The notes below the pieces were generated by a model that was not told the origin of the DNA, ran no database searches, and worked only from the letters and a program-made list of their open reading frames with translations. A stretch of 12,408 nt of DNA from assembly GCA_029931905.1 (NCBI GenBank), contig JAOZRH010000047.1, forward strand, positions 1 through 12,408, given 5' to 3'. A program made the position numbers and the translations under genes. Of the stretch, positions 5,759 through 11,805 are shown piece by piece (position 1 is the stretch's first letter; each line of letters opens with the position of its first letter). Source of the DNA: Fidelibacterota bacterium (lineage in GTDB: Bacteria; Fidelibacterota; Fidelibacteria; Fidelibacterales; Fidelibacteraceae).

Positions 5759-6270
5759 GAATTCTGATACAAAACAACTCCTTTGAAAGAAATTTTAACA
5801 TCAATATCAAAACCAAATACTTTCAAACTTTGAATTTGATTATCTAGTTCGTTGATGATACCGTTAGTCTGCTGAATGATTTTTTTGTTTTTCTTTTTTC
5901 TTTTTTTACGATCTAAAAAGATATCATACAACTTATCAATATCCTCTTTTGGACCAATCCAACGATAGAACAATTGTTGGCCATTTTTTTTCTTCTCAAT
6001 GTGTTTCCCAATTTTTGAATTCAAAAATTTACTAAATGTTTCTGAAACCCCGTTTGTAGAAGAGTTACAAATTTCGGAAATTTCCGAAATTGAAAGAAAT
6101 CGATCAACACAAACTATTAATATCAAAATTTTTTTCCGAATTATTTTTTCGTTTTCAATACAATCTAAAATATGTTGATTGATTGAATTTTTTGATTTAG
6201 ATGATGGTTCGAAGACACTTACTTCTTTGTACAAATCGCCTATTTCTTGATTGGTTTCATTATTGATCAT
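5755..6270 (-). CDS. Putative winged-helix DNA-binding protein, 171 aa
   Basis: After an unstructured ~30-residue N-terminus, residues 44-105 read as a winged helix-turn-helix: a hydrophobic helix (ILILIVCVDRF), a helix-turn-helix (ISEISEICNSSTNGVSETFS, with the second helix as recognition helix) and a strand-turn-strand wing (GKHIEKKKNGQQLFYRW). It is followed by a very basic segment (RKKRKKKNKK, about 121-130), a coiled-coil-like stretch and a C-terminal strand pair. The arrangement resembles MarR/ArsR-like regulators but family membership is not certain. The longest frame opens at GTG 6286-6288, overlapping the upstream stop, but GAGG sits five bases before ATG 6268-6270, so that start is chosen. 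A phage transcription regulator is plausible; the target is unknown. Confidence 0.6.
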   Translation of the reverse strand: MINNETNQEIGDLYKEVSVFEPSSKSKNSINQHILDCIENEKIIRKKILILIVCVDRFLSISEISEICNSSTNGVSETFSKFLNSKIGKHIEKKKNGQQLFYRWIGPKEDIDKLYDIFLDRKKRKKKNKKIIQQTNGIINELDNQIQSLKVFGFDIDVKISFKGVVLYQNS

Positions 6271-6284
6271 AACTTCCTCTTTTG

Positions 6285-6986
6285 TCACACACTTATCTCT
6301 ATTAGTTTGTCTGGTGGAATAGCTGCTAACATCTGTTCCACCTTTTCTTTCTCTTGAAGTCCATCTTGTTTAAGTTCTTGCCAATTAAGATTAATAGCTC
6401 CAAACGGTGTTTGAAGACCTTCGTATTTCGATCTCATGGATGATAGCCAAAGTTTAACATTCGCTAAACATAACGGTTTAAACATAATATGATAAAAATC
6501 TGGTCGAATAGTTTCGAGTACATCGTGTTCTGTTGCGTAGACCACTATAGCCGATTCAATCTCTAAATCGAATATCAAAACATCTGGTGGTACAAATTCC
6601 CATGTATTACGAGGTTGAATACTGTCGATAGCATCGATATAACTATTAGCCATTACAGAATCTATCGCACCGTAATAATCATAGGAGAAAGTGTTAAGCA
6701 CAGTTTCGCTAGACATGATATAAACATCGAGGATGTCAATAATGTATTCATCTTCTCGAATCGGTAATTTATATTGGTATTGTGGTTGTCCAGTTTTATG
6801 TTGTATTAAATTTACATATCTGTTAATCATTAAATAATTTTTTTTCGATGAATATTGAGAAAAATAAGAAAGAACCTGATTTCTGAGATATTTAATAATT
6901 TTATCATCACTCAATTCGATTAAATTAATTTCTGCTCCTAAATTAACTTTTATATATTCTAATACATCATTCCAATTTTGAGCCAT
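6285..6986 (-). CDS. Putative virion structural protein (neck/connector type), 233 aa
   Basis: The overall pattern matches a class of myophage head-tail/neck structural proteins as I remember it: an N-terminal helical part (DVLEYIKVNLGAEI), a strand-rich middle with RED-x-x-IIDILDVYIMS (77-92), an aromatic-rich region (YDYYGAIDS), WEFVPPDVLIF (129-139), and a C-terminal helix followed by YEGLQTPFGAINLN (188-201) and a closing amphipathic helix. The LQTPFG-x-I-x-LN segment is the most telling. No transmembrane segment or enzyme motif is seen. GGAG seven bases before the ATG gives the start; the Shine-Dalgarno directly follows the T-run of the hairpin at 6998-7029. A virion gene among replication and regulatory genes is a little unexpected. 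Confidence 0.5.
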   Translation of the reverse strand: MAQNWNDVLEYIKVNLGAEINLIELSDDKIIKYLRNQVLSYFSQYSSKKNYLMINRYVNLIQHKTGQPQYQYKLPIREDEYIIDILDVYIMSSETVLNTFSYDYYGAIDSVMANSYIDAIDSIQPRNTWEFVPPDVLIFDLEIESAIVVYATEHDVLETIRPDFYHIMFKPLCLANVKLWLSSMRSKYEGLQTPFGAINLNWQELKQDGLQEKEKVEQMLAAIPPDKLIEISV

Positions 6987-6997
6987 AATTAAACTCC

Positions 6998-7029
6998 AAA
7001 AATAGAAGGTGGGCTTTTGAGCCCACCTT
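6998..7029 (-). terminator. Hairpin with short T-run between the HTH-like and structural genes
   Basis: A 10-bp stem, AAGGTGGGCT (7006-7015) and AGCCCACCTT (7020-7029), has a 4-base loop. On the minus strand it is followed by CTATTTTT and then immediately by the GGAG of the next gene. It has the form of an intrinsic terminator, but there is no room for a promoter before the next gene, so partial read-through is likely. Confidence 0.75.
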
Positions 7030-7030
7030 T

Positions 7031-7423
7031 CTAAAATATCTGTTCAGTTAATTTATCGATAGCTTCACTAAATTTTTTAGATCGACTTTTACTTTTAGCT
7101 TGAGCCATTTTTACATCATCTTCAAGATACTCAACCAATAAAAATTTTAAATCTTGAATAAATTGATCAGATAATTCATTTATAACATTTAATTTTTCTT
7201 GATTATTTTTTGGTATTGGTACTAGATGTAGTTCATAATCTAATGAATTTAAGATTCTTGAATGAGGTTTTACACCCATATCATTATCATTCATGAAATG
7301 ATTAAATTGAGCTACACGCTGGCTACCTAATGTTGCATTACAAATTTGAAGTTTTTTGTAGCCGTCGTCTATTAATTCTCGAAAAACTCTTCGGATAAAA
7401 GAGTTGTAATCTTCGTGTTTCAC
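7031..7423 (-). CDS. Putative helix-turn-helix protein, 130 aa
   Basis: Residues ~28-70 (TLGSQRVAQFNHF at 31-43, then NDNDMGVKPHSRILNSLDYELHLVPI) resemble the tail half of a Cro/XRE-type helix-turn-helix domain, where a recognition helix is followed by '..l..L.kiL.aLgyeL.lvp'. The first 25 residues form a helix (FIRRVFRELIDDGYKK), and the C-terminal half is a long charged helix with a lysine/serine-rich patch (KSKSRSKK). This points to a small phage DNA-binding regulator, but the HTH call is by eye only. The start is a GTG with GGAGG seven bases upstream, the only good choice. The stop codon (7031-7033) sits at the edge of the downstream hairpin. Confidence 0.55.
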   Translation of the reverse strand: MKHEDYNSFIRRVFRELIDDGYKKLQICNATLGSQRVAQFNHFMNDNDMGVKPHSRILNSLDYELHLVPIPKNNQEKLNVINELSDQFIQDLKFLLVEYLEDDVKMAQAKSKSRSKKFSEAIDKLTEQIF

Positions 7424-7438
7424 GTTTCGCCTCCGTTG

Positions 7439-7738
7439 TTAATATTTTTGAATTATTAACTCATTTATTTGATCATTAATTGATTTTTTAACAGCACCTA
7501 ATTCTGAAACAGAATATGTTTCTAAAACAGTATCTTGAGGAATATACAAAACATTTTTGTATATTTTTTCTACAGATGGTATTGAGAATTCAGGATACCA
7601 AAGAGATGTTGTTATGAGGAGAATTTTTTTATCTCCAATTTTGGTGAATTCAAACTTATCAACTACTGGGTCGTATCTAATCTCTGAACATCGAATCAGA
7701 AATCTCCTAATGTATTCTTTAAGTTTTTCAAACATCAT
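7439..7738 (-). CDS. Hypothetical protein, 99 aa, tandem paralogue of the gene upstream
   Basis: Function unknown, but it is clearly related to the neighbour at 7735-8043: both begin with a short basic helix and share a centre of the form YP-x-F-x-I ... LYIP-x-DT-x-L, here YPEFSIPSVEKIYKNVLYIPQDTVLE, and a C-terminal helix. This copy lacks the histidines of its sister in that core (PEFSI versus PHFHI). The frame extends back to a TTG at 7754-7756, but ATG 7736-7738 makes an ATGA overlap with the upstream stop and gives an N-terminus (MMFEKLKEYIRRFL) that lines up with that of the paralogue (MRFLKDFIRKKL), so it is preferred. No membrane segment or catalytic motif is visible. Confidence 0.75.
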   Translation of the reverse strand: MMFEKLKEYIRRFLIRCSEIRYDPVVDKFEFTKIGDKKILLITTSLWYPEFSIPSVEKIYKNVLYIPQDTVLETYSVSELGAVKKSINDQINELIIQKY

Positions 7739-8043
7739 GCACACTCTATTATCCACTTGTCAATTTTTTGAATAAATTCTTTTCTAATATCTTTTAAATT
7801 TTGTAAATTCGTAATTTCTTGTAGTTTAGTGTCTGATGGAAGGTATATTACATGATCAAAAAATTTTTTTAAACGCTTAATATGAAAGTGAGGGTAATAA
7901 TGATCACAATATACTATTATGAAACAATTTTGCTTATAATCTATTTTTCTTATTTCACCATGACAATTATCAAAAACAACCTTTTCTGGTAAATCCAACC
8001 ATTCAATTAATTTTTTTCTGATAAAATCTTTAAGAAATCGCAT
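7735..8043 (-). CDS. Hypothetical protein, 102 aa, tandem paralogue of the gene downstream
   Basis: Function unknown. A basic N-terminal helix (FLKDFIRKKLIEWL) is followed by a beta-rich centre with a conspicuous cluster CDHYYPHFHIKR (46-57), then VIYLPSDTKL and a C-terminal helix. The Cys/His-rich cluster might bind metal or nucleic acid; this is inference, since the sister gene lacks most of these residues. The start overlaps the end of the exonuclease gene by 14 bases, and the stop overlaps the start of the paralogue (ATGA). The three genes are therefore probably one translational unit, and a role linked to the exonuclease or to DNA metabolism is possible but unproven. Confidence 0.75.
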   Translation of the reverse strand: MRFLKDFIRKKLIEWLDLPEKVVFDNCHGEIRKIDYKQNCFIIVYCDHYYPHFHIKRLKKFFDHVIYLPSDTKLQEITNLQNLKDIRKEFIQKIDKWIIECA

Positions 8044-8983
8044 TTTGTGGTATTCTCTCTATTTGTTCATCAAAAGATATAATTTTATAGTTTTGTTGTA
8101 TAAGTTCAAAGTTATCTTGTATTATTTGTGGATAAGTTGATAAATCATATTTTGATAATTTAAAAGGTAAAGAATTATCTTGAATAATTTTAATGGCTTT
8201 TGCAGGACCTATGCCTTTAATACCAGGTATTTCATCAGCTTTATCTCCTGTTAAAGATAAAATAAGAGGAATAAATTTTGCCGTTAAAATTCCTGGTTTA
8301 AACCTGTGATAAATATAATTTATACAATTATAATTATCATAAACACCAAATCTTATTTGTTTCTTTCCAGTTTGACTTCCGTGAAAAGTAGTTGCACATT
8401 GAATTGTGTTTGTGAACTGTAAAGTTTGTAATAAATCTTTATCTACTGATAATATAACATTTAAGATATCATTTTCATTACTATCAAACAAATTATTTTT
8501 TATACAGTAGTGAGGAATGAAGTCAGCTTCATATCTTTTTAAATAAAATATTTTACTAATATTCTCTTTTTGGAATTTTAGCTTTATTTCATTAAAATAA
8601 TATTTTTTGATTCTTCTAAATAATTCTAATTCTTCATCTTGAACTATGAAATTTAAATTTCTACCTTGTTTATAATTACTTTGTAAGTTCTTATTTTGTT
8701 CACAGTAACCATCATCGTAGAAAATAATAAAATATGGATCATATTGTTTGAAGGTAAGATAAAGATTATTTAAAAATGTTTTTAATTCATCTAAAAAAAC
8801 ATTACTGAAAGCACCATTAGTGGCATATCTACCTAGTTCCATAAGAATTACATCTTTGTTGTATAATCCTCTGGCTATATTTTGGAGATCAATAAAAAAA
8901 TTAATTTTTCTTTTTTTTAATTTTTGAAGAACGGCAAAGATTGTTTTGTATTTTACTTGATATTTTAAATAATATTTGATCAC
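8030..8983 (-). CDS. 5'-3' exonuclease of the FEN/phage RNase H family, 317 aa
   Basis: A flap/5' exonuclease that would remove RNA primers and flaps during phage DNA replication, like T4 RNase H and T5 D15. Visible motifs in order: FIDLQNI with the first metal-binding Asp (32), the arch region with YDDGY and NYKQGR (103-108), EADF (152-155), LSVDKDLL (179-185, Asp181 and Asp183) and GDKADEIPGIKGIGPAKA (246-263), which joins the last two acidic ligands to the helix-3-turn-helix DNA-binding loop. The EAD motif is usually followed by another Asp; here it is Phe155, so metal binding may differ slightly. GGGGG before GTG 8981-8983 decides the start. Its natural partner is the DNA ligase at the right edge, which would seal the nicks left by primer removal. 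Confidence 0.92.
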   Translation of the reverse strand: MIKYYLKYQVKYKTIFAVLQKLKKRKINFFIDLQNIARGLYNKDVILMELGRYATNGAFSNVFLDELKTFLNNLYLTFKQYDPYFIIFYDDGYCEQNKNLQSNYKQGRNLNFIVQDEELELFRRIKKYYFNEIKLKFQKENISKIFYLKRYEADFIPHYCIKNNLFDSNENDILNVILSVDKDLLQTLQFTNTIQCATTFHGSQTGKKQIRFGVYDNYNCINYIYHRFKPGILTAKFIPLILSLTGDKADEIPGIKGIGPAKAIKIIQDNSLPFKLSKYDLSTYPQIIQDNFELIQQNYKIISFDEQIERIPQNAIS

Positions 8984-9010
8984 ATTTTACACCCCCTTGA
9001 GCCAAATATT

Positions 9011-9018
9011 TCTTTATA
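9011..9018 (-). promoter_or_regulatory. Possible promoter -10 / late-promoter-like element before the exonuclease
   Basis: On the minus strand TATAAAGA lies 28 bases before the GTG start of the exonuclease and after the terminator at 9045-9080. No acceptable -35 hexamer is present. It resembles the extended TATAAATA of T4-type late promoters only in part, and AT-rich sequence produces such matches easily. Confidence 0.25.
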
Positions 9019-9044
9019 AAAAATGAGAATTAAAAAATTAACCT

Positions 9045-9080
9045 TAAAAAAGAAATGAGAGGCTCAAAAATGAACCCCTC
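9045..9080 (-). terminator. Intrinsic terminator before the exonuclease gene
   Basis: GAGAGGCTCA (9057-9066) pairs with TGAACCCCTC (9071-9080) over 10 bp including two G-U pairs in the minus-strand RNA, around a four-base loop, and is followed by ATTTCTTTTTT. It lies eight bases after the stop of the gene at 9089-9463. Confidence 0.8.
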
Positions 9081-9088
9081 AAAAGTCA

Positions 9089-9463
9089 CTATTGTTCTTT
9101 TTTATATTCATTAATCTCTTTAAACCAAGATGGGAAATTTTTTCCCATCTCTTTTTGAGTTATGATGTCTCTTTTGATTAATTCTAAACAATCTATATAT
9201 TTTGGTTCAGAGTAGCCAGATGTTATAGGTGGACAAGCTAAACTTCTAAATTTGTGTATTCTCATTCGACCAAGAAGAATCTTTCTTGCAATTTTTTTGC
9301 TAAAACGATCTTTCGGACTGCAAAAACAAATACTATAATCAAGTATTGGATCATTTTGGGTGTGTGTGATTTTATATGCTACACAAATTACACCGTTATG
9401 ATCCGTATTATTTTTAGTAGGTCGATTGAAATAGATGAACTTATAATTTTCTTCTCCTGTCAT
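9089..9463 (-). CDS. Conserved phage protein with FCSPKDRFSKK motif, 124 aa
   Basis: The centre reads NGVICVAYKI ... DYSICFCSPKDRFSKKIARKILLGRMR (about 23-67). I recall similar 'G.VTVAY ... Y..SFCSPKD.FSKK.GR..A.GR' proteins scattered through phage genomes; none has a known function to my knowledge. The invariant-looking C-S-P-K-D and the basic S-K-K-x-A-R helix suggest a nucleic-acid or nucleotide-handling role, but that is only inference. The C-terminal part is helical and charged. AGGAGG five bases before the ATG is a strong start signal. It overlaps the small membrane protein upstream by 23 bases and is followed by a good terminator, so it ends an operon. Confidence 0.75.
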   Translation of the reverse strand: MTGEENYKFIYFNRPTKNNTDHNGVICVAYKITHTQNDPILDYSICFCSPKDRFSKKIARKILLGRMRIHKFRSLACPPITSGYSEPKYIDCLELIKRDIITQKEMGKNFPSWFKEINEYKKEQ

Positions 9464-9617
9464 GTGTGCCTCCTATTTTTGGAAATTTTCTTTTGGTTTC
9501 TTGAAAAATGTATCTCTCAAGAAATTTTTGTTGTTTGTGAATATGTATGATATTATAAGTATTTACAAAGCACCAAATTATATTAATGAATATTAAAATC
9601 AAAAATAAATCATTCAT
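9441..9617 (-). CDS. Small single-pass membrane protein, 58 aa
   Basis: A hydrophobic stretch (LFLILIFINIIWCFVNTYNI, about residues 4-23) is followed by a basic cytoplasm-like tail ending in DRRRKL, so it looks like an N-out, C-in inner-membrane peptide. Such small membrane proteins are common in phage accessory regions; no specific role can be assigned. A longer frame begins at a TTG (9630-9632), but AAAGG six bases before ATG 9615-9617 favours the ATG. Its end overlaps the next gene by 23 bases. Confidence 0.6.
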   Translation of the reverse strand: MNDLFLILIFINIIWCFVNTYNIIHIHKQQKFLERYIFQETKRKFPKIGGTHDRRRKL

Positions 9618-9642
9618 AATTTTACCTTTCAAACAAAAAATA

Positions 9643-9650
9643 AATTTATA
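9643..9650 (-). promoter_or_regulatory. Possible late-promoter-like TATAAATT element
   Basis: On the minus strand TATAAATT, one base different from the T4-type late element TATAAATA, lies 25 bases before ATG 9617. No sigma-70 -35 match is seen at the right spacing. The gap 9618-9694 otherwise contains only AT-rich sequence. Confidence 0.3.
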
Positions 9651-9694
9651 AACCGTTATTGACTTGAATTATTTCTTTATGAAACAATTAAATA

Positions 9695-10966
9695 TTAAAC
9701 CTTATATTTTAACATGCTAAATTTGATTAAATGTGATTGATATATTTCTTTTTTAGTTTTTCTTTGGAAAATATTAATAATATTTAATGGTGTGTATAAA
9801 TAGCTATTAACATCATCAATTTCCAAATTATATAATTTACCAAATTGTAACCAATCAGGCATACAACCATTACATTCATAAACTATTATATTTTCAAAGA
9901 TTTCATTTAAAAATTTTTTAGCTTCATTAAATCTTATCATACTATTTTTAGGATTATCAGGTGAATATAATGTTGTAAATTGAGAAGATTGAGGTATTGT
10001 TTTTTTATCTTTAGCAGTGTATAAACTAGATGATTTTGTAGTTTTAATTTTTCTAGGTTCTTCAGAAATATCTAATTGATTTTCATCTATTTTTTGTGTA
10101 TCTTGTTTTGGAACTTTTGATTGTATTGATTTTTTGTTTTTATAAATCATTCTATATTCGTTGAAATTGATACTTTGTGATTCTTTATTAAAAGTATAAT
10201 CTTGATCACAAAATTTGATTTCTTCAAATCTTCTTAAACCTTGAATAATTTCGCCGTTCTTAGAAATATCAAATTGTTGTAAAATCTGTCTGTTACTTAA
10301 ATTCAAATAAGTACAACTTATATCTTTATTACATTCTTCAGATAAATTAAAATCATCAAAGAAGTAATAATTATAACTATGAAATGGTTTATAAGTATTT
10401 ATGATTTGAGTTGGTACATTTAAGTCATTTTGAATTTTAATTAATATTTGTTCATAAATAAAATTATTAATATTTCGTTTATCAATAATGTGATTAATAA
10501 AAAATGTGTTTCCATATGTATTTTTAATAAATTTTTCATATTCTTGAATTGATTGGTACGCAGTTTTATTATTCAATATTTTATTATAGGTATTAGTATT
10601 AGCCATATAATAAAGAATTGGATTAACTAGTAGTAACCTACAAGAAACATTTTTCTTTTCTAATAATAACGTCTCTTCAACTTTTAAATTAACAACACAA
10701 AAGTTTTTATAATACAATTGTTTAATTCTTTTATATTCTTCATCCCTTTTAACCATATATATACTTAAATTAAATTTTGGATGTTTGTTGTTATTGATAT
10801 CATTTTGAATTTGTTGAATTAATATTACTGGGATATTTATTTTAAGAACACAATAAGAAGCTTGTTTAAAAATGGGAGTTCTAAAAAAACAACAAAATGA
10901 TATATCGTTGATAAATTTCTTAGTTTCTGTAGATTCGATTCCAATTTCATAATTTATAAAAGACAT
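9695..10966 (-). CDS. Hypothetical protein, 423 aa, possibly structural
   Basis: Not recognised. The N-terminal ~220 residues look like alternating strands and helices, including NIPVILIQQIQNDINNN (44-60) followed by PKFNLSIYMVKRDEEY and aromatic-rich stretches (SYNYYFFDDFNL). Residues ~275-340 are a polar, S/T/K/Q-rich linker. The last ~75 residues form a second compact part (KKFLNEIF ... CNGCMPDWLQFGKLYNLE). This two-domain layout, lack of enzyme motifs and size would suit a baseplate or other virion protein, but I cannot assign it. No signal peptide or membrane segment is seen. AGGAG seven bases before the ATG defines the start. It is the first gene after the terminator at 10989-11019. Confidence 0.75.
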   Translation of the reverse strand: MSFINYEIGIESTETKKFINDISFCCFFRTPIFKQASYCVLKINIPVILIQQIQNDINNNKHPKFNLSIYMVKRDEEYKRIKQLYYKNFCVVNLKVEETLLLEKKNVSCRLLLVNPILYYMANTNTYNKILNNKTAYQSIQEYEKFIKNTYGNTFFINHIIDKRNINNFIYEQILIKIQNDLNVPTQIINTYKPFHSYNYYFFDDFNLSEECNKDISCTYLNLSNRQILQQFDISKNGEIIQGLRRFEEIKFCDQDYTFNKESQSINFNEYRMIYKNKKSIQSKVPKQDTQKIDENQLDISEEPRKIKTTKSSSLYTAKDKKTIPQSSQFTTLYSPDNPKNSMIRFNEAKKFLNEIFENIIVYECNGCMPDWLQFGKLYNLEIDDVNSYLYTPLNIINIFQRKTKKEIYQSHLIKFSMLKYKV

Positions 10967-10988
10967 AATTTTCTCCTATATTGAGACT

Positions 10989-11019
10989 TTAAAAAAATAA
11001 AAGAGCCCCGAAGGGCTCT
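10989..11019 (-). terminator. Strong intrinsic terminator with TTCG tetraloop
   Basis: A 7-bp GC-rich stem, AGAGCCC (11002-11008) and GGGCTCT (11013-11019), closes a loop that reads TTCG on the minus strand, followed by TTTTATTTTTTT. It lies just after the stop of the 111-residue protein gene and is the best terminator in the window. Confidence 0.92.
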
Positions 11020-11027
11020 AAAATATG

Positions 11028-11363
11028 TTATTCAATATCTGGTGGATCACAATCTGTTTCGATTATTTTTTCTTCAACGAGAATTTGAAAAGAAACAATA
11101 TCTTCTCTTCGAATCATTCTTTCCCCTTTGTTGAATTTCATAATATAATGTTTACTTTGTGGTCTATTAAAATACCATTGATAAAAATTAATCCAAGGTT
11201 TTTTATAATTTTTATGTTCATCAATTGGGTTTTCCCAACCATATGTTTTTTTGTTAATAGTTTCGATTTTAAGATTTGAATAATATTTTTTGATGTAGTT
11301 GACTTTTTTGTTAGAAAAATCGTCTATTTCTTTTTCTTCTTCTTTTTTGTTAAACCAAACCAT
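11028..11363 (-). CDS. Hypothetical protein, 111 aa
   Basis: Not recognised. The N-terminal third is highly charged (K/E-rich). The middle has an aromatic cluster (KPWINFYQWYFNRPQSKHYIM, about 55-75), and the C-terminus holds RREDIVSFQILVEE and a proline/acidic end. The aromatic and basic residues could serve nucleic-acid or protein binding, but no known family is evident. The ATG (11361-11363) shares one base with the stop of the zinc-ribbon gene (TAATG), and GGAG lies ten bases upstream within that gene, so the two are translationally linked. It closes the operon that starts with the DNA ligase and is followed by the terminator at 10989-11019. Confidence 0.75.
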   Translation of the reverse strand: MVWFNKKEEEKEIDDFSNKKVNYIKKYYSNLKIETINKKTYGWENPIDEHKNYKKPWINFYQWYFNRPQSKHYIMKFNKGERMIRREDIVSFQILVEEKIIETDCDPPDIE

Positions 11364-11506
11364 TAAGTAATTATCTCCAAATTACATTGTGGACATGTTA
11401 TTTTTCTTTTATCTTTTTTGATTTTTTTTGATCCACATTTCCAACAGATACCCTGTTTGATTAATTTAATTTTCTCCTTTCGAGTTAATTTTTTTTGTTT
11501 AGCCAT
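11363..11506 (-). CDS. Zinc-ribbon microprotein, 47 aa
   Basis: A short frame whose protein begins MAKQKKLTRKEK and has a four-cysteine zinc ribbon: CWKC (21-24) and CPQC (38-41), separated by a very basic loop. The net charge is strongly positive, so nucleic-acid binding is likely; small zinc-ribbon proteins of this kind are common in phages as regulators or host-factor binders. It starts one base after the stop of the Sm-like gene and ends in a TAATG overlap with the next gene. No strong Shine-Dalgarno precedes the ATG, so it is probably translated by coupling. An AAGGAG inside the frame is not followed by a suitable start. The intact frame fills exactly the gap between its neighbours, which supports a real gene. 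Confidence 0.75.
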   Translation of the reverse strand: MAKQKKLTRKEKIKLIKQGICWKCGSKKIKKDKRKITCPQCNLEIIT

Positions 11507-11507
11507 A

Positions 11508-11789
11508 TTAATTCATTTTTTTCTCAATATTTTTTTGAACCTGTTTTTTAATATTTGACCATGCTTGTTCAAATTGTTTTTTACCATAATCACTAGCATT
11601 AGCGATTATAATTTCTTGTGGTAACAATAATGGTGATTTCACAAATCCAGCTCCAAATGGTGTAATGTTAACACTATCTTCACTAATTGGTATAATAACA
11701 AGTGGATCATAGAGAAAATATTGACCTTGTTTTTTTTCGAATTTACCTAATAGAAGTGTGCCGTTAACAAAAACAGTTTTGATTTCCAA
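11508..11789 (-). CDS. Putative Sm-like (LSm-type) phage protein, 93 aa
   Basis: The first ~60 residues read as a small beta barrel of the Sm type: KTVFVNGTLLLGKFEKKQG, FLYDPLVIIPI, then ITPFGAGFVKSPLLLP and QEIIIAN. This is the order of strands and turns seen in small T4-like phage proteins annotated as Sm-like, as I remember them. A C-terminal helix ends in lysines. The role might be RNA binding or assembly; unproven. The longest frame opens at TTG 11811-11813, but AAAGGAG lies nine bases before TTG 11787-11789 and overlaps the ligase stop codon (TAG, 11806-11808), so the inner TTG is the likelier start. A non-ATG start suggests modest expression. Confidence 0.55.
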   Translation of the reverse strand: MEIKTVFVNGTLLLGKFEKKQGQYFLYDPLVIIPISEDSVNITPFGAGFVKSPLLLPQEIIIANASDYGKKQFEQAWSNIKKQVQKNIEKKMN

Positions 11790-11805
11790 AATGAAATTCT
11801 CCTTT

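Noticed and set aside
9667..9689. AT-rich inverted repeat AATTATTTC / GAAACAATT after the 423-residue protein gene
   Set aside because: The stem is nearly all A-T with a G-U pair and no T-run follows; too weak to call a terminator in sequence this AT-rich.
10251..10262. TCGCCGTTCTTA, a 12-base match to one arm of the hairpin at 697-730
   Set aside because: It is inside a coding sequence (Lys-Asn-Gly-Glu), and the pairing arm is absent, so no hairpin forms; treated as coincidence.
11470..11485. AAGGAG inside the zinc-ribbon gene as an alternative ribosome binding site
   Set aside because: No ATG, GTG or TTG in frame follows at useful spacing; it encodes Lys-Glu within the basic N-terminus.
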